IMG/VR virus record: IMGVR_UViG_3300025132_000022
Coordinates: 1-64,000 of that record
DNA: 64,000 nt
Strand: one strand, 5' to 3'
DNA from: a virus
This document shows, piece by piece, positions 1 to 6,361 of this stretch; the first letter of the stretch is position 1; each line of letters opens with the position of its first letter. The position numbers were made by a program, and so were the translations under genes. The notes beneath the pieces are model-generated. The model saw only the letters and a program-made list of their open reading frames with translations. It did no database searches and was not told the DNA's origin.

Positions 1-229
1 GCCAGTTTCTATCACTTCGGTCATAACAAACATGGTACTCGTCGCAAACCTGGACATCTCTCGTCTCATCCCAACAGTAATACCTGTTGCAAACCTCTAC
101 TCGTTCTGCTCGGTAGTAGCAATCATATTCTGTGTGAGAATAATCTCTACTGTATGTGTCGCAATCCTCGTCAAGAAATATCAGACATCCAGACACAGAT
201 AAAGACAAAATAACAAACAATGTTTTCAT
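1..229 (-). CDS. Cys/Tyr-rich lipoprotein, 3' end beyond window
   Basis: Partial gene, cut by the left edge of the window; only about 76 codons are visible. Read on the minus strand from the ATG at 229, it opens with a short hydrophobic signal peptide ending in the lipobox VSGC, so the mature protein should start with a lipidated Cys at residue 15. The visible mature part is rich in Cys, Tyr, Asp and Arg, without a recognisable domain. The ATG overlaps the stop of the preceding small membrane-protein gene (AAATGA), which suggests translational coupling. A GGGGT stretch just upstream is a weak ribosome site. Phage lipoproteins can serve as outer-membrane spanins or superinfection-exclusion factors; nothing here decides between these. 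Confidence 0.6.
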   Translation of the reverse strand, partial: MKTLFVILSLSVSGCLIFLDEDCDTYSRDYSHTEYDCYYRAERVEVCNRYYCWDETRDVQVCDEYHVCYDRSDRNW

Positions 230-372
230 TTCTTACCCCATATCAAAGTTCTCATGGATTTCGCGCCAATCTCTGCTGCGAGCAGAGTGCCATAAAACAC
301 TGTGCCGACGATAAGTGGCGCTGCTAAGACCAACGTATCCAGGCAAAGCAAACTTCTGTCACACCGTCTCAA
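226..372 (-). CDS. Small membrane protein, degenerate DUF2061-like
   Basis: A 48-residue frame that overlaps both neighbours. The proposed TTG start at 372 lies 7 nt after GAGG on the coding strand, and the stop overlaps the lipoprotein ATG. The core has the pattern LDTLVLAAPLIVG, then GTLLAAEIGAK, then TLIWGKK. This resembles the DUF2061 protein at 2844-3050 (GTLDTFLLAWLLTG, GIEILTK, ERVW), so it may be a shortened relative. One hydrophobic segment is clear. The unusual start and small size keep confidence moderate. Confidence 0.45.
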   Translation of the reverse strand: MRRCDRSLLCLDTLVLAAPLIVGTVFYGTLLAAEIGAKSMRTLIWGKK

Positions 373-619
373 GTGTGATCCTCAACTCACTTATGTACTT
401 GCAAAGTTCAGAATATTTTTTCGGAACATGCCCGACTCTCTTTCTCTTGACCATTGAAATTTGTGGTTCTGCCCACTCATTTACAGAGGGTACATAAACT
501 AAATACTTTCCATAAGATGTTGTCTTGTAGTACATTCCCTCGCTACCGTTGCAGTTGTAATCAAACAGATCATAATCTTCGATGAAAATAACTGCTTCCC
601 CTTGTTTAATATCGGTCAT
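359..619 (-). CDS. Small conserved-type phage protein, possible SH3-like barrel
   Basis: 86 residues starting at the ATG at 619. No named family is recognised. The N-terminal half has the look of a small beta barrel: a short basic/acidic start, alternating hydrophobics (EAVIFIEDYDLF), a turn with Asn-Gly, then YLVYVPS. The C-terminal part is basic and helical. It sits among several other small proteins of similar build (721-933, 1141-1374, 2653-2847, 4403-4693), discussed as a family in the findings. Function unknown. Confidence 0.6.
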   Translation of the reverse strand: MTDIKQGEAVIFIEDYDLFDYNCNGSEGMYYKTTSYGKYLVYVPSVNEWAEPQISMVKRKRVGHVPKKYSELCKYISELRITLETV

Positions 620-622
620 TCT

Positions 623-715
623 TTAATCCCTGTAATCATAAATAACAATAGCACAACAAAAAAACAATATCAATACAAAAAATAATTTAAATCCAAGGCC
701 GTCTTCTAACAGCAT
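623..715 (-). CDS. Single-pass membrane microprotein, 30 aa
   Basis: Short frame with ATG at 715, five bases after the stop of the preceding gene, and TAA at 625-623, just before the next ATG at 619. The product has a charged start (MLLEDGLGFK), one strongly hydrophobic stretch (LFFVLILFFCCAIVIY) and a charged end (DYRD). This is the layout of a single-pass membrane peptide, and the position fills the gap between two genes exactly. No family is recognised. A holin-like or host-inhibitory role is possible but untested. Confidence 0.5.
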   Translation of the reverse strand: MLLEDGLGFKLFFVLILFFCCAIVIYDYRD

Positions 716-720
716 CAAAC

Positions 721-933
721 CTATTGCCCTGAGTGCTTTGTGAGTTGCCAGATCCATACGTCCTCCTGCTCGCCCGTTGTCCAAGCTACACGATATTGTT
801 TTTTCGTGATGGACTTGATCACTATGCCAATTCGAGACGAAAGATCTTCTCCAAGGAAACTGGAAAACCTCCTTGCGTCAATGCCGACGAGCATCCCTGG
901 GTGAACTTCTTCTGGTTTAAGTCTGTCACTCAT
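721..933 (-). CDS. Small SH3/KOW-like protein
   Basis: 70 residues. The ATG at 933 overlaps the stop of the upstream gene (ATGA), indicating coupled translation. The pattern HPGMLVGID, then IGIVIKSITKKQYRVAW, then DVWIWQL is typical of small SH3/KOW-type barrels that begin with GDxV, follow with a GxV strand and end with a Trp-rich strand. Its partners are probably nucleic acid or a host protein, but nothing in the sequence fixes the role. Confidence 0.6.
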   Translation of the reverse strand: MSDRLKPEEVHPGMLVGIDARRFSSFLGEDLSSRIGIVIKSITKKQYRVAWTTGEQEDVWIWQLTKHSGQ

Positions 934-1187
934 TGGAGGTGTTTTCGATTTTTCGAAATGTAACGACTAACGTGGTGGCAGACATCGAGACTGTCTCCTT
1001 TGAATCCGCGATCAAGTTGTTTGTAGGACTCCAAAGCCTCCCTGGTAAGGATGAACAATCTCTCAAAAATGTCTGATCTTTCACCCAGGTCAGACAACTG
1101 CTTTGTGTCTAAATTATCGACTGCGTATCCACTACAGTTCTCACTCTTCCAGGCGTACCCTGGTCCCGTCCTCAATTCCTCTGACAT
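930..1187 (-). CDS. Hypothetical helical protein, 85 aa
   Basis: Starts at ATG 1187 inside the 3' end of the neighbouring gene and ends by overlapping the next ATG. The product is mostly helical and mixed-charge, with a Gly/Tyr/Trp-containing start (GPGYAWKSENCSGYAV) and a heptad-like middle (LSDLGERSDIFERLFILTREAL). No family is recognised. The dense overlaps on both sides support it as a real member of the operon. Confidence 0.55.
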   Translation of the reverse strand: MSEELRTGPGYAWKSENCSGYAVDNLDTKQLSDLGERSDIFERLFILTREALESYKQLDRGFKGDSLDVCHHVSRYISKNRKHLQ

Positions 1188-1374
1188 CTTTCTTTCTTAC
1201 CAAACTCCATGATTTAAACGTAACAATCTTCCCTTCATTTAATCCACTGCTCAACATGACATTGTATTGGTCATTTGGCAGAAACCCAACAATCTTTCCG
1301 ATAACATTGAGAGGTCTACCCCAAGGAAAGTCTCTAATAAAAACCTCGTCACCTCTGTCAAACTCCCTGTCCAT
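1141..1374 (-). CDS. Small SH3/KOW-like protein
   Basis: 77 residues from ATG 1374. The sequence shows FDRGDEVFIRDFPWG, then VIGKIVGFLPNDQYNVML, then a Trp-containing strand (FKSWSLVRKK). This GDEV / GxIVG / WxLV layout matches the other small barrel proteins nearby, such as 721-933 and 2653-2847. The highly charged C-terminus overlaps the next gene. Function unknown; the fold call is by pattern only. Confidence 0.6.
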   Translation of the reverse strand: MDREFDRGDEVFIRDFPWGRPLNVIGKIVGFLPNDQYNVMLSSGLNEGKIVTFKSWSLVRKKDVRGIEDGTRVRLEE

Positions 1375-1412
1375 ACAAAGTAATTAGTATTGACAGAGGT
1401 TTAAAGGTTTGC

Positions 1413-1850
1413 TTAGTTGACCTCTACCAACTCGATGTCAAAGTTCAAATTCTTTCCAGCCATTGGATGGTTGAAGTCCACAACAACAAATTCATCCTGA
1501 ATTTCACTGATTATACCTCTTACAGGTTGGTCTTCGACACTCCCCTCAATAACCAATCCCTCTTCAAACTGGAAATCTTGTGGAAACGATTGCTTAGGGA
1601 CTGCCTGGACGCCATCAGGATTGTGACTTCCGTATGCCTCCTCGGGTTCCAATGTTACCTGTTTTGTCTCACCAACCTTCATGCCAGCCACTGCTGCATC
1701 GAAACCTGCGATCATTTCGCCTGCACCGACAGTAAACCCAATCGTGTGTCCTCTGTCGTAAGAACTGTCAAAGATGGTCCCATCATCAAAAGACCCCTTG
1801 TAGTGAACCTGAACTTCTCTGCCTTCTTTCGCGATTACTTTCTTACCCAT
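1413..1850 (-). CDS. slyD: FKBP-type peptidyl-prolyl isomerase, SlyD-like
   Basis: 145 residues, close to the catalytic core of SlyD. FKBP strands are visible: VQVHYKGSFDDGTIFDSS at the N-terminus, then GAGEMIAGFDAAVAGMKVGE, the classic FKBP signature region. An insert-in-flap chaperone domain follows (about residues 65-125, starting EEAYGSHNPDGVQAVP), and the fold returns with HPMAGKNLNFDIELVEV. The His-rich metal-binding tail of bacterial SlyD is absent. It should catalyse prolyl cis-trans isomerisation and help folding. The ATG at 1850 follows GGAGAAAAAA, a good ribosome site. It fits with the other folding factors in this genome (GroEL, GroES-like, Hsp20). Confidence 0.93.
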   Translation of the reverse strand: MGKKVIAKEGREVQVHYKGSFDDGTIFDSSYDRGHTIGFTVGAGEMIAGFDAAVAGMKVGETKQVTLEPEEAYGSHNPDGVQAVPKQSFPQDFQFEEGLVIEGSVEDQPVRGIISEIQDEFVVVDFNHPMAGKNLNFDIELVEVN

Positions 1851-1870
1851 TTTTTTCTCCTATTATTTGG

Positions 1871-2116
1871 TTAAGTTTTTTTCTTTCTTACTTTTTTTTT
1901 GAGGTATTTACCAACCTCTGTGTCTGGGTCGGTCTCGATCTCCTCAAGACCCTCTTCTTCTTCTGGTTCCCATATGTCCCAGAATACATTATCCATATTA
2001 TCACTTCCGTAAATAGAAGTCAAGTGTTTTTTTAGCGTTGCCTCCGTTCTGAAGGGAAAGCACATAGTTCTGTTCTGTAACCCCCCATTGTCAAAATAAT
2101 AAATTGTCGCTTCCAT
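1871..2116 (-). CDS. Hypothetical acidic protein with basic tail, 81 aa
   Basis: Begins at ATG 2116, overlapping the stop of the preceding gene. The N-terminal half (IYYFDNGGLQNRTMCFPF) looks like beta strands; the middle is strongly acidic (EPEEEEGLEEIETDPDTE) and the last dozen residues are Lys/Arg-rich. No family is recognised. The acidic-then-basic tail is the only notable trait. Confidence 0.6.
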   Translation of the reverse strand: MEATIYYFDNGGLQNRTMCFPFRTEATLKKHLTSIYGSDNMDNVFWDIWEPEEEEGLEEIETDPDTEVGKYLKKKVRKKKT

Positions 2117-2553
2117 TATGGTATTATCCTTATTACTGGTGCTGTGTTTGAATTATAAGACTTTTCTTCATAAAATTCAAGAGATAATTCATCAATCTTC
2201 TCAACAACCAACTTTACCTTGGACAGTGAATCCCTTCCGAAGACCACACTGCATGGCAGGTTAACAAAGTTGATAAATTCGTCAAACCTCGACTCGATGT
2301 CGGACAATGGTGTATTCCTAAGATCCAACGTCCTAAACCTCTTCTGAATTCTTCTGTATTTCTTTCCCTCTGCGTACTTTATGTTAATGTTACCACAGTC
2401 TATCATTTGCCACAAGTGTGTTTTTTTGATTCGGTTCATTCTGGTTTTGAACAAATAGAACCAATACGCCCTCGTTTCTCTGACTAGAAAACCTGCTCCA
2501 ATGTCCGTCAAGATCATGTCTCCTGGTTTAACATTGTATCTCTCTTCAATCAA
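2116..2553 (-). CDS. Hypothetical protein with N-terminal SH3-like motif, 145 aa
   Basis: The most likely start is TTG at 2553, overlapping the upstream stop (ATTGATTG), with GGAG about ten bases before it. The first 50 residues contain NVKPGDMILTDIGAGFLVRE and a WxxMIDCG strand, as in the small SH3-like proteins around it. The rest (residues 60-145) is basic then mixed and predicted helical, without a known domain. It may be a two-part protein in which the barrel is fused to a second module. Function unknown. Confidence 0.6.
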   Translation of the reverse strand: MIEERYNVKPGDMILTDIGAGFLVRETRAYWFYLFKTRMNRIKKTHLWQMIDCGNINIKYAEGKKYRRIQKRFRTLDLRNTPLSDIESRFDEFINFVNLPCSVVFGRDSLSKVKLVVEKIDELSLEFYEEKSYNSNTAPVIRIIP

Positions 2554-2666
2554 TCTCTAGTTCTCCAAAAGAGATATGCCTGTAGCACAAACAACACAAC
2601 TACCGCTGCAATGTACCACCATTTGTTCTCTATCGTGACCTGTCCATACCAATCACTTACTTCCAT
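2550..2666 (-). CDS. Single-pass membrane protein, 38 aa
   Basis: ATG at 2666 (an in-frame ATG at 2675 is an alternative); TGA at 2552-2550 overlaps the next start. The product is MEVSDWYGQVTIENKWWYI followed by a hydrophobic run (AAVVVLFVLQAYLF) and a short basic end (WRTRD). The gene overlaps the end of its upstream neighbour and the start of its downstream neighbour, as usual here. It resembles other tiny membrane proteins at 623-715 and 14037-14165. No family is recognised. Confidence 0.55.
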   Translation of the reverse strand: MEVSDWYGQVTIENKWWYIAAVVVLFVLQAYLFWRTRD

Positions 2667-2847
2667 GACGTTCATCTCTCACCATATTTATGTCGCCCGA
2701 CCAGACCCATATCTTCTGAGTTCCGAATAGGACAAGCATCTTTCCTACCTCGTTTGGTTCTTTCAACACTATACCATATCTAATTTCTGGAGTCAACAGT
2801 GGATCGAACTGCCAGTGTGTGTATTCAACAAGTTCCCCAACTCTCAC
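2653..2847 (-). CDS. Small SH3/KOW-like protein
   Basis: 64 residues from a GTG at 2847 that overlaps the upstream TGA (GTGA). The pattern is RVGELVEYTHW, then IRYGIVLKEPNEVGKMLVLFG, then KIWVWSGDINMV. This is the clearest example of the local barrel family, with the GELV, GIV, VLFG and WVW elements in order. Similar proteins are common in T4-like marine phages as unknowns. It probably binds nucleic acid or protein; no catalytic residues are evident. Confidence 0.65.
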   Translation of the reverse strand: MRVGELVEYTHWQFDPLLTPEIRYGIVLKEPNEVGKMLVLFGTQKIWVWSGDINMVRDERHGSK

Positions 2848-3050
2848 TGCCCATCAACGCCCCACTTGGTCCTGTACCAAACTCTTTCGTGAAAGTAGTA
2901 AAGTGCAGTCTTTGTGAGGATCTCGATGCCGCTGAAGGTTGCTCCAAACTCTATACTGCCAGTCAACAACCAGGCGAGTAAGAACGTATCGAGCGTCCCC
3001 ACCAGTCTCCATGTCAACGCCTTAGCAGCATGCCTTTTCTTTTGTACCAT
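2844..3050 (-). CDS. DUF2061 membrane protein
   Basis: 68 residues. I chose ATG 3050 because GGAG lies 8 nt before it; a TTG at 3062 is upstream in frame. The pattern KKRHAAKALTWRLVGTLDT, then FLLAWLLTGSIEFGAT, GIEILTKTALYYFHERVW is characteristic of DUF2061, a two-helix membrane family of unknown function found in marine bacteria and their phages. The start overlaps the 3' end of uvsE by 29 bases. Expected in the inner membrane. Confidence 0.85.
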   Translation of the reverse strand: MVQKKRHAAKALTWRLVGTLDTFLLAWLLTGSIEFGATFSGIEILTKTALYYFHERVWYRTKWGVDGQ

Positions 3051-3981
3051 TCTGTTCTCCAATCTCTTTTAGTATGTTTCTGTATTCCAAGAGTGCTAGT
3101 TCTTTCTTTTTGCACTCCAACATCATATCATAGTTTACACCATAATTATTAACAGGACTGTAAATATAGTCCGAATGTGCCTGTTCTTTAACTTTATTGT
3201 CGCGCTGCTCTTCACGTCTTGACTCTGACAAGTGAACAACTGGAGTGACCCCCTGCCAAGTAGATGCTGCAAGTTGCAATGCTTCGCCCTCGGTTTGACC
3301 ACCAGTACAAAATCTGTGGTGATGATAGTCGAACACGATAGGGATACGAATCACCTTGTGCACATAGTCGTACAAATGACGAGTGGACCACATCGATGCT
3401 TTGTCATCATTCTCCACCGTGATTCTGTTCTGGCAATTAGGAGACAATCTTAGGAAGTTGCGGCACCAACGATCTGCCGTGTTAGAGAAGTCGCCGCCGT
3501 ATGTGCCGCCGACATGTATGTTGATCTTAGCGTAAGGACTGTCAGGCAACCCCAACAGGTCAAATACCTCTGAGTGTGTCTCTAATTCCTTGATGGTCTT
3601 CTCAACGACATCTTGTCTTGGAGAACCAAGAACATTGAACGGACCTGGGTGTGTGGTGATGCGGTGTCCGTGTTTCCACGCATACAATCCTGCCTGGTCC
3701 AACCACCATGCAATGTCTTCATAGTCGGGCAAGTCTTTGAGGTTGTATTCCGAGGACCAGGGAAACAAGTCCGAAGACAGTCGAAAGAACTTGATATCGT
3801 TCGCTTCGTTCCACTGTAGAATGGTAAGCAGATCTTGGCAGTTCTGAAGTCCCAACTTCGAAGCATAGGCAATGCCCTTCTCTTGAAATGTCTTCTTGAT
3901 CATAGAGCGGTTTGTCGTAACGCGCTTGGACTTTGGAAGTGTGGACAGGTTCATGTTGATGCATGCGTATCCAAGATTCAT
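3022..3981 (-). CDS. uvsE: UV-damage endonuclease (UvsE/UVDE family)
   Basis: 319 residues, the normal length of bacterial UvsE. It is a TIM-barrel metalloenzyme that nicks DNA 5' of UV photoproducts without a glycosylase step. Visible family features are NLGYACINMNLS at the N-terminus, FFRLSSDLFPW, the HGHRITTHPGPFNVLGS segment with metal-ligand His residues, INIHVGGTYG, ENDDKASMW, FDYHHHRFC and VVHLSES near the end. It has its own sigma-70 promoter at 4011-4039 with a short leader and AAAGG ribosome site. It would let the phage repair UV lesions during infection in sunlit or desiccating habitats. Confidence 0.93.
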   Translation of the reverse strand: MNLGYACINMNLSTLPKSKRVTTNRSMIKKTFQEKGIAYASKLGLQNCQDLLTILQWNEANDIKFFRLSSDLFPWSSEYNLKDLPDYEDIAWWLDQAGLYAWKHGHRITTHPGPFNVLGSPRQDVVEKTIKELETHSEVFDLLGLPDSPYAKINIHVGGTYGGDFSNTADRWCRNFLRLSPNCQNRITVENDDKASMWSTRHLYDYVHKVIRIPIVFDYHHHRFCTGGQTEGEALQLAASTWQGVTPVVHLSESRREEQRDNKVKEQAHSDYIYSPVNNYGVNYDMMLECKKKELALLEYRNILKEIGEQNGTKEKACC

Positions 3982-4010
3982 AATGCGACCTTTCGTTTGA
4001 TTGTTTATAG

Positions 4011-4039
4011 AATATAACTTAGATTGACTGGAAAGTCAA
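4011..4039 (-). promoter_or_regulatory. Sigma-70 promoter of uvsE with overlapping inverted repeat
   Basis: On the coding strand TTGACT is followed after 17 bp by TATATT, ending about 30 bases before the uvsE ATG. The -35 box lies in a perfect inverted repeat, ATTGACT-TTCC-AGTCAAT (4023-4040), which could be an operator or a coincidence. Confidence 0.75.
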
Positions 4040-4071
4040 TAGTTTTGTTTGTATTTTGTCCATGTTTAATA

Positions 4072-4443
4072 TCATAACACTGGTCTCCCGATGTACTTAA
4101 TCCATGCATATCTCTTCCTCTTTTCTAAGTAGTCTTCTTCGTCGTCACAGTCATATGCCTCTCTTTCGAATACACAATTGTAGTACGCATCTCTACCATT
4201 TCCATATCTGACATATCCTGCTAACCACGATAATCCGTATAATACCCAATGTAGCAAGAATCCGAGTTCTAATTGCTGCTGAAAATGGATCGTCTCATGT
4301 CTCTTTGTCTTCTCTGACAATTCTCCTCTGCACCAAACCCAAATAGCAAATGAGTTTGCCCACACATCTATCGGTGAAATTTTAGATAACCAAACTGGAA
4401 CTTTACTGTTTTCTATTATAATAGGCTTCAATGATTTCAGCAT
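4072..4443 (-). CDS. Putative membrane-associated zinc metallopeptidase
   Basis: 123 residues with a HExxH zinc motif, RHETIHFQQQLE (about residues 48-59), followed by a hydrophobic segment (GFLLHWVLYGLSWLAGYV) and a downstream FEREAYDCD, whose Glu is in the position expected for a third zinc ligand. The C-terminus (YLEKRKRYAWIKYIG) is basic. Proteins of this layout occur in marine phages and Bacteroidetes as unknown peptidases. The motif supports catalysis, but the substrate is unknown; envelope or virion proteins are guesses. Its start overlaps the upstream SH3-like gene by 41 bases. Confidence 0.7.
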   Translation of the reverse strand: MLKSLKPIIIENSKVPVWLSKISPIDVWANSFAIWVWCRGELSEKTKRHETIHFQQQLELGFLLHWVLYGLSWLAGYVRYGNGRDAYYNCVFEREAYDCDDEEDYLEKRKRYAWIKYIGRPVL

Positions 4444-4693
4444 CCCTTCTCCCCCCTTCGAACACCCACAACCACTTTTTTAGAATCCATCCGTATCCAT
4501 TCTCTGATCGCTTCAACTGGGTAAAGTAGTGCTCGTATTTTATGCCTGGTAGCATCTTGACTCTTGCCATGTCATGATATCTGTCTTCTGCTGATTCTAT
4601 CTTTAAAATAATAGCAGTCCACTCATGGCGCGGAAAGATGTAGTGATGAACAAGATCACCAACCCTAACTTCCCTTTTGCTAGATCTTACCAC
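4403..4693 (-). CDS. SH3/KOW-like protein, 96 aa
   Basis: Starts at GTG 4693; no better start is visible. The sequence runs REVRVGDLVHHYIFP, then WTAIILKIES, then a KMLPGIKYEHYF loop, and ends with WLWVFEGG and a short helix. The GDLV, hydrophobic strand and Trp-rich strand pattern matches the other small barrel proteins in this region, with a longer loop and a C-terminal extension. Unknown function; overlaps the metallopeptidase gene. Confidence 0.6.
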   Translation of the reverse strand: MVRSSKREVRVGDLVHHYIFPRHEWTAIILKIESAEDRYHDMARVKMLPGIKYEHYFTQLKRSENGYGWILKKWLWVFEGGRRDAEIIEAYYNRKQ

Positions 4694-4701
4694 ATAATTA
4701 A

Positions 4702-4839
4702 CTAGTCATCACAAATGCAAACCGTTCCTTCTTGTTTCTTTGATTCTGTGTGCTGCTTTACTGCGTGTATAACAAAGGTCAGTATTAGTGACCAAAGAAT
4801 CAGTGATGCCGTTTCCAGGAATTTATGAGATATTTTGAT
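4702..4839 (-). CDS. Possible membrane microprotein with non-standard start
   Basis: An open frame of 45 codons that fills the gap between two genes. It encodes KFLETASLILWSLILTFVIH followed by a charged tail ending CICDD, the layout of a single-pass membrane protein. No ATG, GTG or TTG is available in frame upstream of the hydrophobic part. A strong GGAGGTGA sequence lies seven bases before an ATC codon at 4839-4837, but those bases also encode the end of the upstream gene. A CTG (about 4819) is another possible start. Confidence 0.3.
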   Translation of the reverse strand: MKISHKFLETASLILWSLILTFVIHAVKQHTESKKQEGTVCICDD

Positions 4840-5380
4840 ATCTTGTCACCTCCACCACTTTCGATAGAGCATACTTGTATGTAGAGGCAACATCGCTGCG
4901 ACCTCTACTTTCCGCGTCCTGTATCAGGAACCTCAACCTCTTAAATAAAAGTTCACAATTTATGTAAAATTCAAACGCCTTAACCAAAACACTGACACTT
5001 GTAAAACTCATAGATGTTGTTCTTTCGCTGAAGCACATTCTGTCTTTTGAGTCGTTCCTAAATTCTAGTTTCAACAATGTCTTTGACTTCAGGGAGATTT
5101 GTCTCCTGTCCGTGTGATCTACCTGAAAGTATAAGTCACTCAACTGTATAGTGTTTAGAGATCTGTAGTCATTCTTATAAGTGTCGAGAAGTGCGTTAAA
5201 CCCAGCGTCCACAAGTCCGACTCCAGTCCCAGAGACCTCCTTGATGTCGGGACCCTCACCTATGCTCAACGTAACATTTGTTTGTTCGGGACTCTCGATC
5301 AAGTTGAGCGACACCAACGTCAAGGACACCTTCTCCTTGAGGTACTCGATAAAGTACTGAAAAATAAGATCTTTGTTCAT
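4823..5380 (-). CDS. Stand-alone LeuA allosteric/dimer-like domain protein
   Basis: 185 residues. Residues about 30-95 look like the C-terminal regulatory domain of 2-isopropylmalate synthase: TNVTLSIGEGPDIKEVSGTG, then VGLVDAGFNALLDTY, then IQLSDLYFQVD. In LeuA the equivalent is GxGPVDAAFxAL, which binds leucine and forms dimers. No catalytic TIM barrel is present. The second half (SERTTSMSFTSVSVLVKAFE and a helical end) is unrelated. Similar free-standing versions occur in marine phages. It may sense or bind a small ligand; function is inferred only. Confidence 0.65.
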   Translation of the reverse strand: MNKDLIFQYFIEYLKEKVSLTLVSLNLIESPEQTNVTLSIGEGPDIKEVSGTGVGLVDAGFNALLDTYKNDYRSLNTIQLSDLYFQVDHTDRRQISLKSKTLLKLEFRNDSKDRMCFSERTTSMSFTSVSVLVKAFEFYINCELLFKRLRFLIQDAESRGRSDVASTYKYALSKVVEVTRYQNIS

Positions 5381-5760
5381 ACTGTTGTCTTTTCAAAACC
5401 CTGTGAGATTTTAAATATTTTGCGAACCCCACTAGTCTGCTTGACCATTCTGAGAATCTTCAACTTGGCATCCTCGGGAGATCTCAGGACACCTGGCAAA
5501 CTAGGTATGAACTTTATTCTCAGTCCAGCGATGTAGTCGGTATCTGAAATCTTCTGATTTTTAACCATAATGGTAACAACCGTTACGCTGGGGATAGCGC
5601 GAATGTCTGCGACGATGTCCTCAAGACCACGATAACCCTTCTCGCCCTTGGTCTCGGCATTGTACCCAAGCATCATATAAAACTGATAGACCCCTGTTTG
5701 TCTGGATCGTTCCTGCTTTTCAGTTATTAAGGAATTGAAGTAATCTTGTATTTCGTTCAT
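5377..5760 (-). CDS. Conserved-type hypothetical protein, 127 aa
   Basis: ATG at 5760; the stop overlaps the next ATG (ATGA). A helical N-terminus (EIQDYFNSLITEKQERSRQ) precedes a ferredoxin-like alternating region: LEDIVADIRAIPSVTVVTIMV, then GLRIKFIPSLPGVLRSPEDAKLKILRMVKQ. The pattern resembles unknown proteins of T4-like marine phages. No catalytic motif is seen. It begins a two-gene unit with the LeuA-like protein, downstream of the hsp20 terminator. Confidence 0.6.
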   Translation of the reverse strand: MNEIQDYFNSLITEKQERSRQTGVYQFYMMLGYNAETKGEKGYRGLEDIVADIRAIPSVTVVTIMVKNQKISDTDYIAGLRIKFIPSLPGVLRSPEDAKLKILRMVKQTSGVRKIFKISQGFEKTTV

Positions 5761-5801
5761 GTCACCACCGTTTATAGTAAGTAGTTATTCGCAAAGAGAA
5801 A

Positions 5802-5821
5802 GGGGGAGCAAAAACTCCCCC
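5802..5821 (-). terminator. Rho-independent terminator after hsp20
   Basis: On the coding strand GGGGGAG, a TTTTTG loop and CTCCCCC are followed by TTTCTCTTT. It lies eight bases after the hsp20 stop and separates that gene from the unit starting at 5760. Confidence 0.85.
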
Positions 5822-5828
5822 AGTTTAT

Positions 5829-6263
5829 CTATTTTATCTCGATAGACAGAGGTTGCGCCTCGGGGCGCTGTGGGACTCTAACTGTGAGTAAACCATTCTC
5901 AAACTGTGCTTTTGCCTGAGATAAGTCTAGGTTATCATCGTAGTTAACGTATGTTCTCGTAAAGTTCCGACGAGCAATCCTTTGTCTTTTCTCATTCTTA
6001 TCGTCAACCTGACCAGTGATGGTGATTGTTCTCTTTCCAGGTTGAATGTCTATGGCAAGTTCCTTCTTCTTGAACCCTGCCAAAGCAAACTCCAAAACTG
6101 TAGAACCATCGTCGTCTCGATAAATGTCGGCAACGGGATAACCCTTTGTGGATTGCTTGAGAACATTAGAGAACAGATCCCCATCGTTGAAAAAATTATC
6201 AAACACCTCGTTGATAACTTGGTGACCTAAAAGTCCAGGTCGGTATGTAGTAATTGCATTCAT
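5829..6263 (-). CDS. Small heat-shock protein, Hsp20/IbpA-like
   Basis: 144 residues when started at the ATG at 6263, which follows AAGGAGGAAAACAAC; a longer frame to 6326 has no such ribosome site and would begin at the transcription start. The alpha-crystallin domain is clear: YPVADIYRDDDGSTVLEFAL, AGFKKKELAIDIQ, ITITGQ, then RRNFTRTYVNYDDNLDL and FENGLLTVRVP. A C-terminal IxI-type motif (LSIEIK) is present. It holds unfolding proteins in an ATP-independent way. The gene has its own strong promoter (6333-6361) and terminator (5802-5821), so it is a monocistronic unit. Confidence 0.93.
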   Translation of the reverse strand: MNAITTYRPGLLGHQVINEVFDNFFNDGDLFSNVLKQSTKGYPVADIYRDDDGSTVLEFALAGFKKKELAIDIQPGKRTITITGQVDDKNEKRQRIARRNFTRTYVNYDDNLDLSQAKAQFENGLLTVRVPQRPEAQPLSIEIK

Positions 6264-6332
6264 GTTGTTTTCCTCCTTATTAAGCAAGTTACATTTTATG
6301 ATCAAGTCCCGAAGCAACTCGATCACATCTAT

Positions 6333-6361
6333 AGTATAAACACATCCTACAATGATGTCAA
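6333..6361 (-). promoter_or_regulatory. Sigma-70 promoter of hsp20
   Basis: TTGACA, exactly 17 bp, then TATACT on the coding strand. It lies about 70 bases upstream of the preferred hsp20 ATG, giving a leader of about 63 nt. The -35 box overlaps the end of the upstream gene. Confidence 0.85.

Noticed and set aside
1391-1420. TTGACA on the plus strand with a loose -10
   Set aside because: Points to the right with no plus-strand gene to serve; likely chance.
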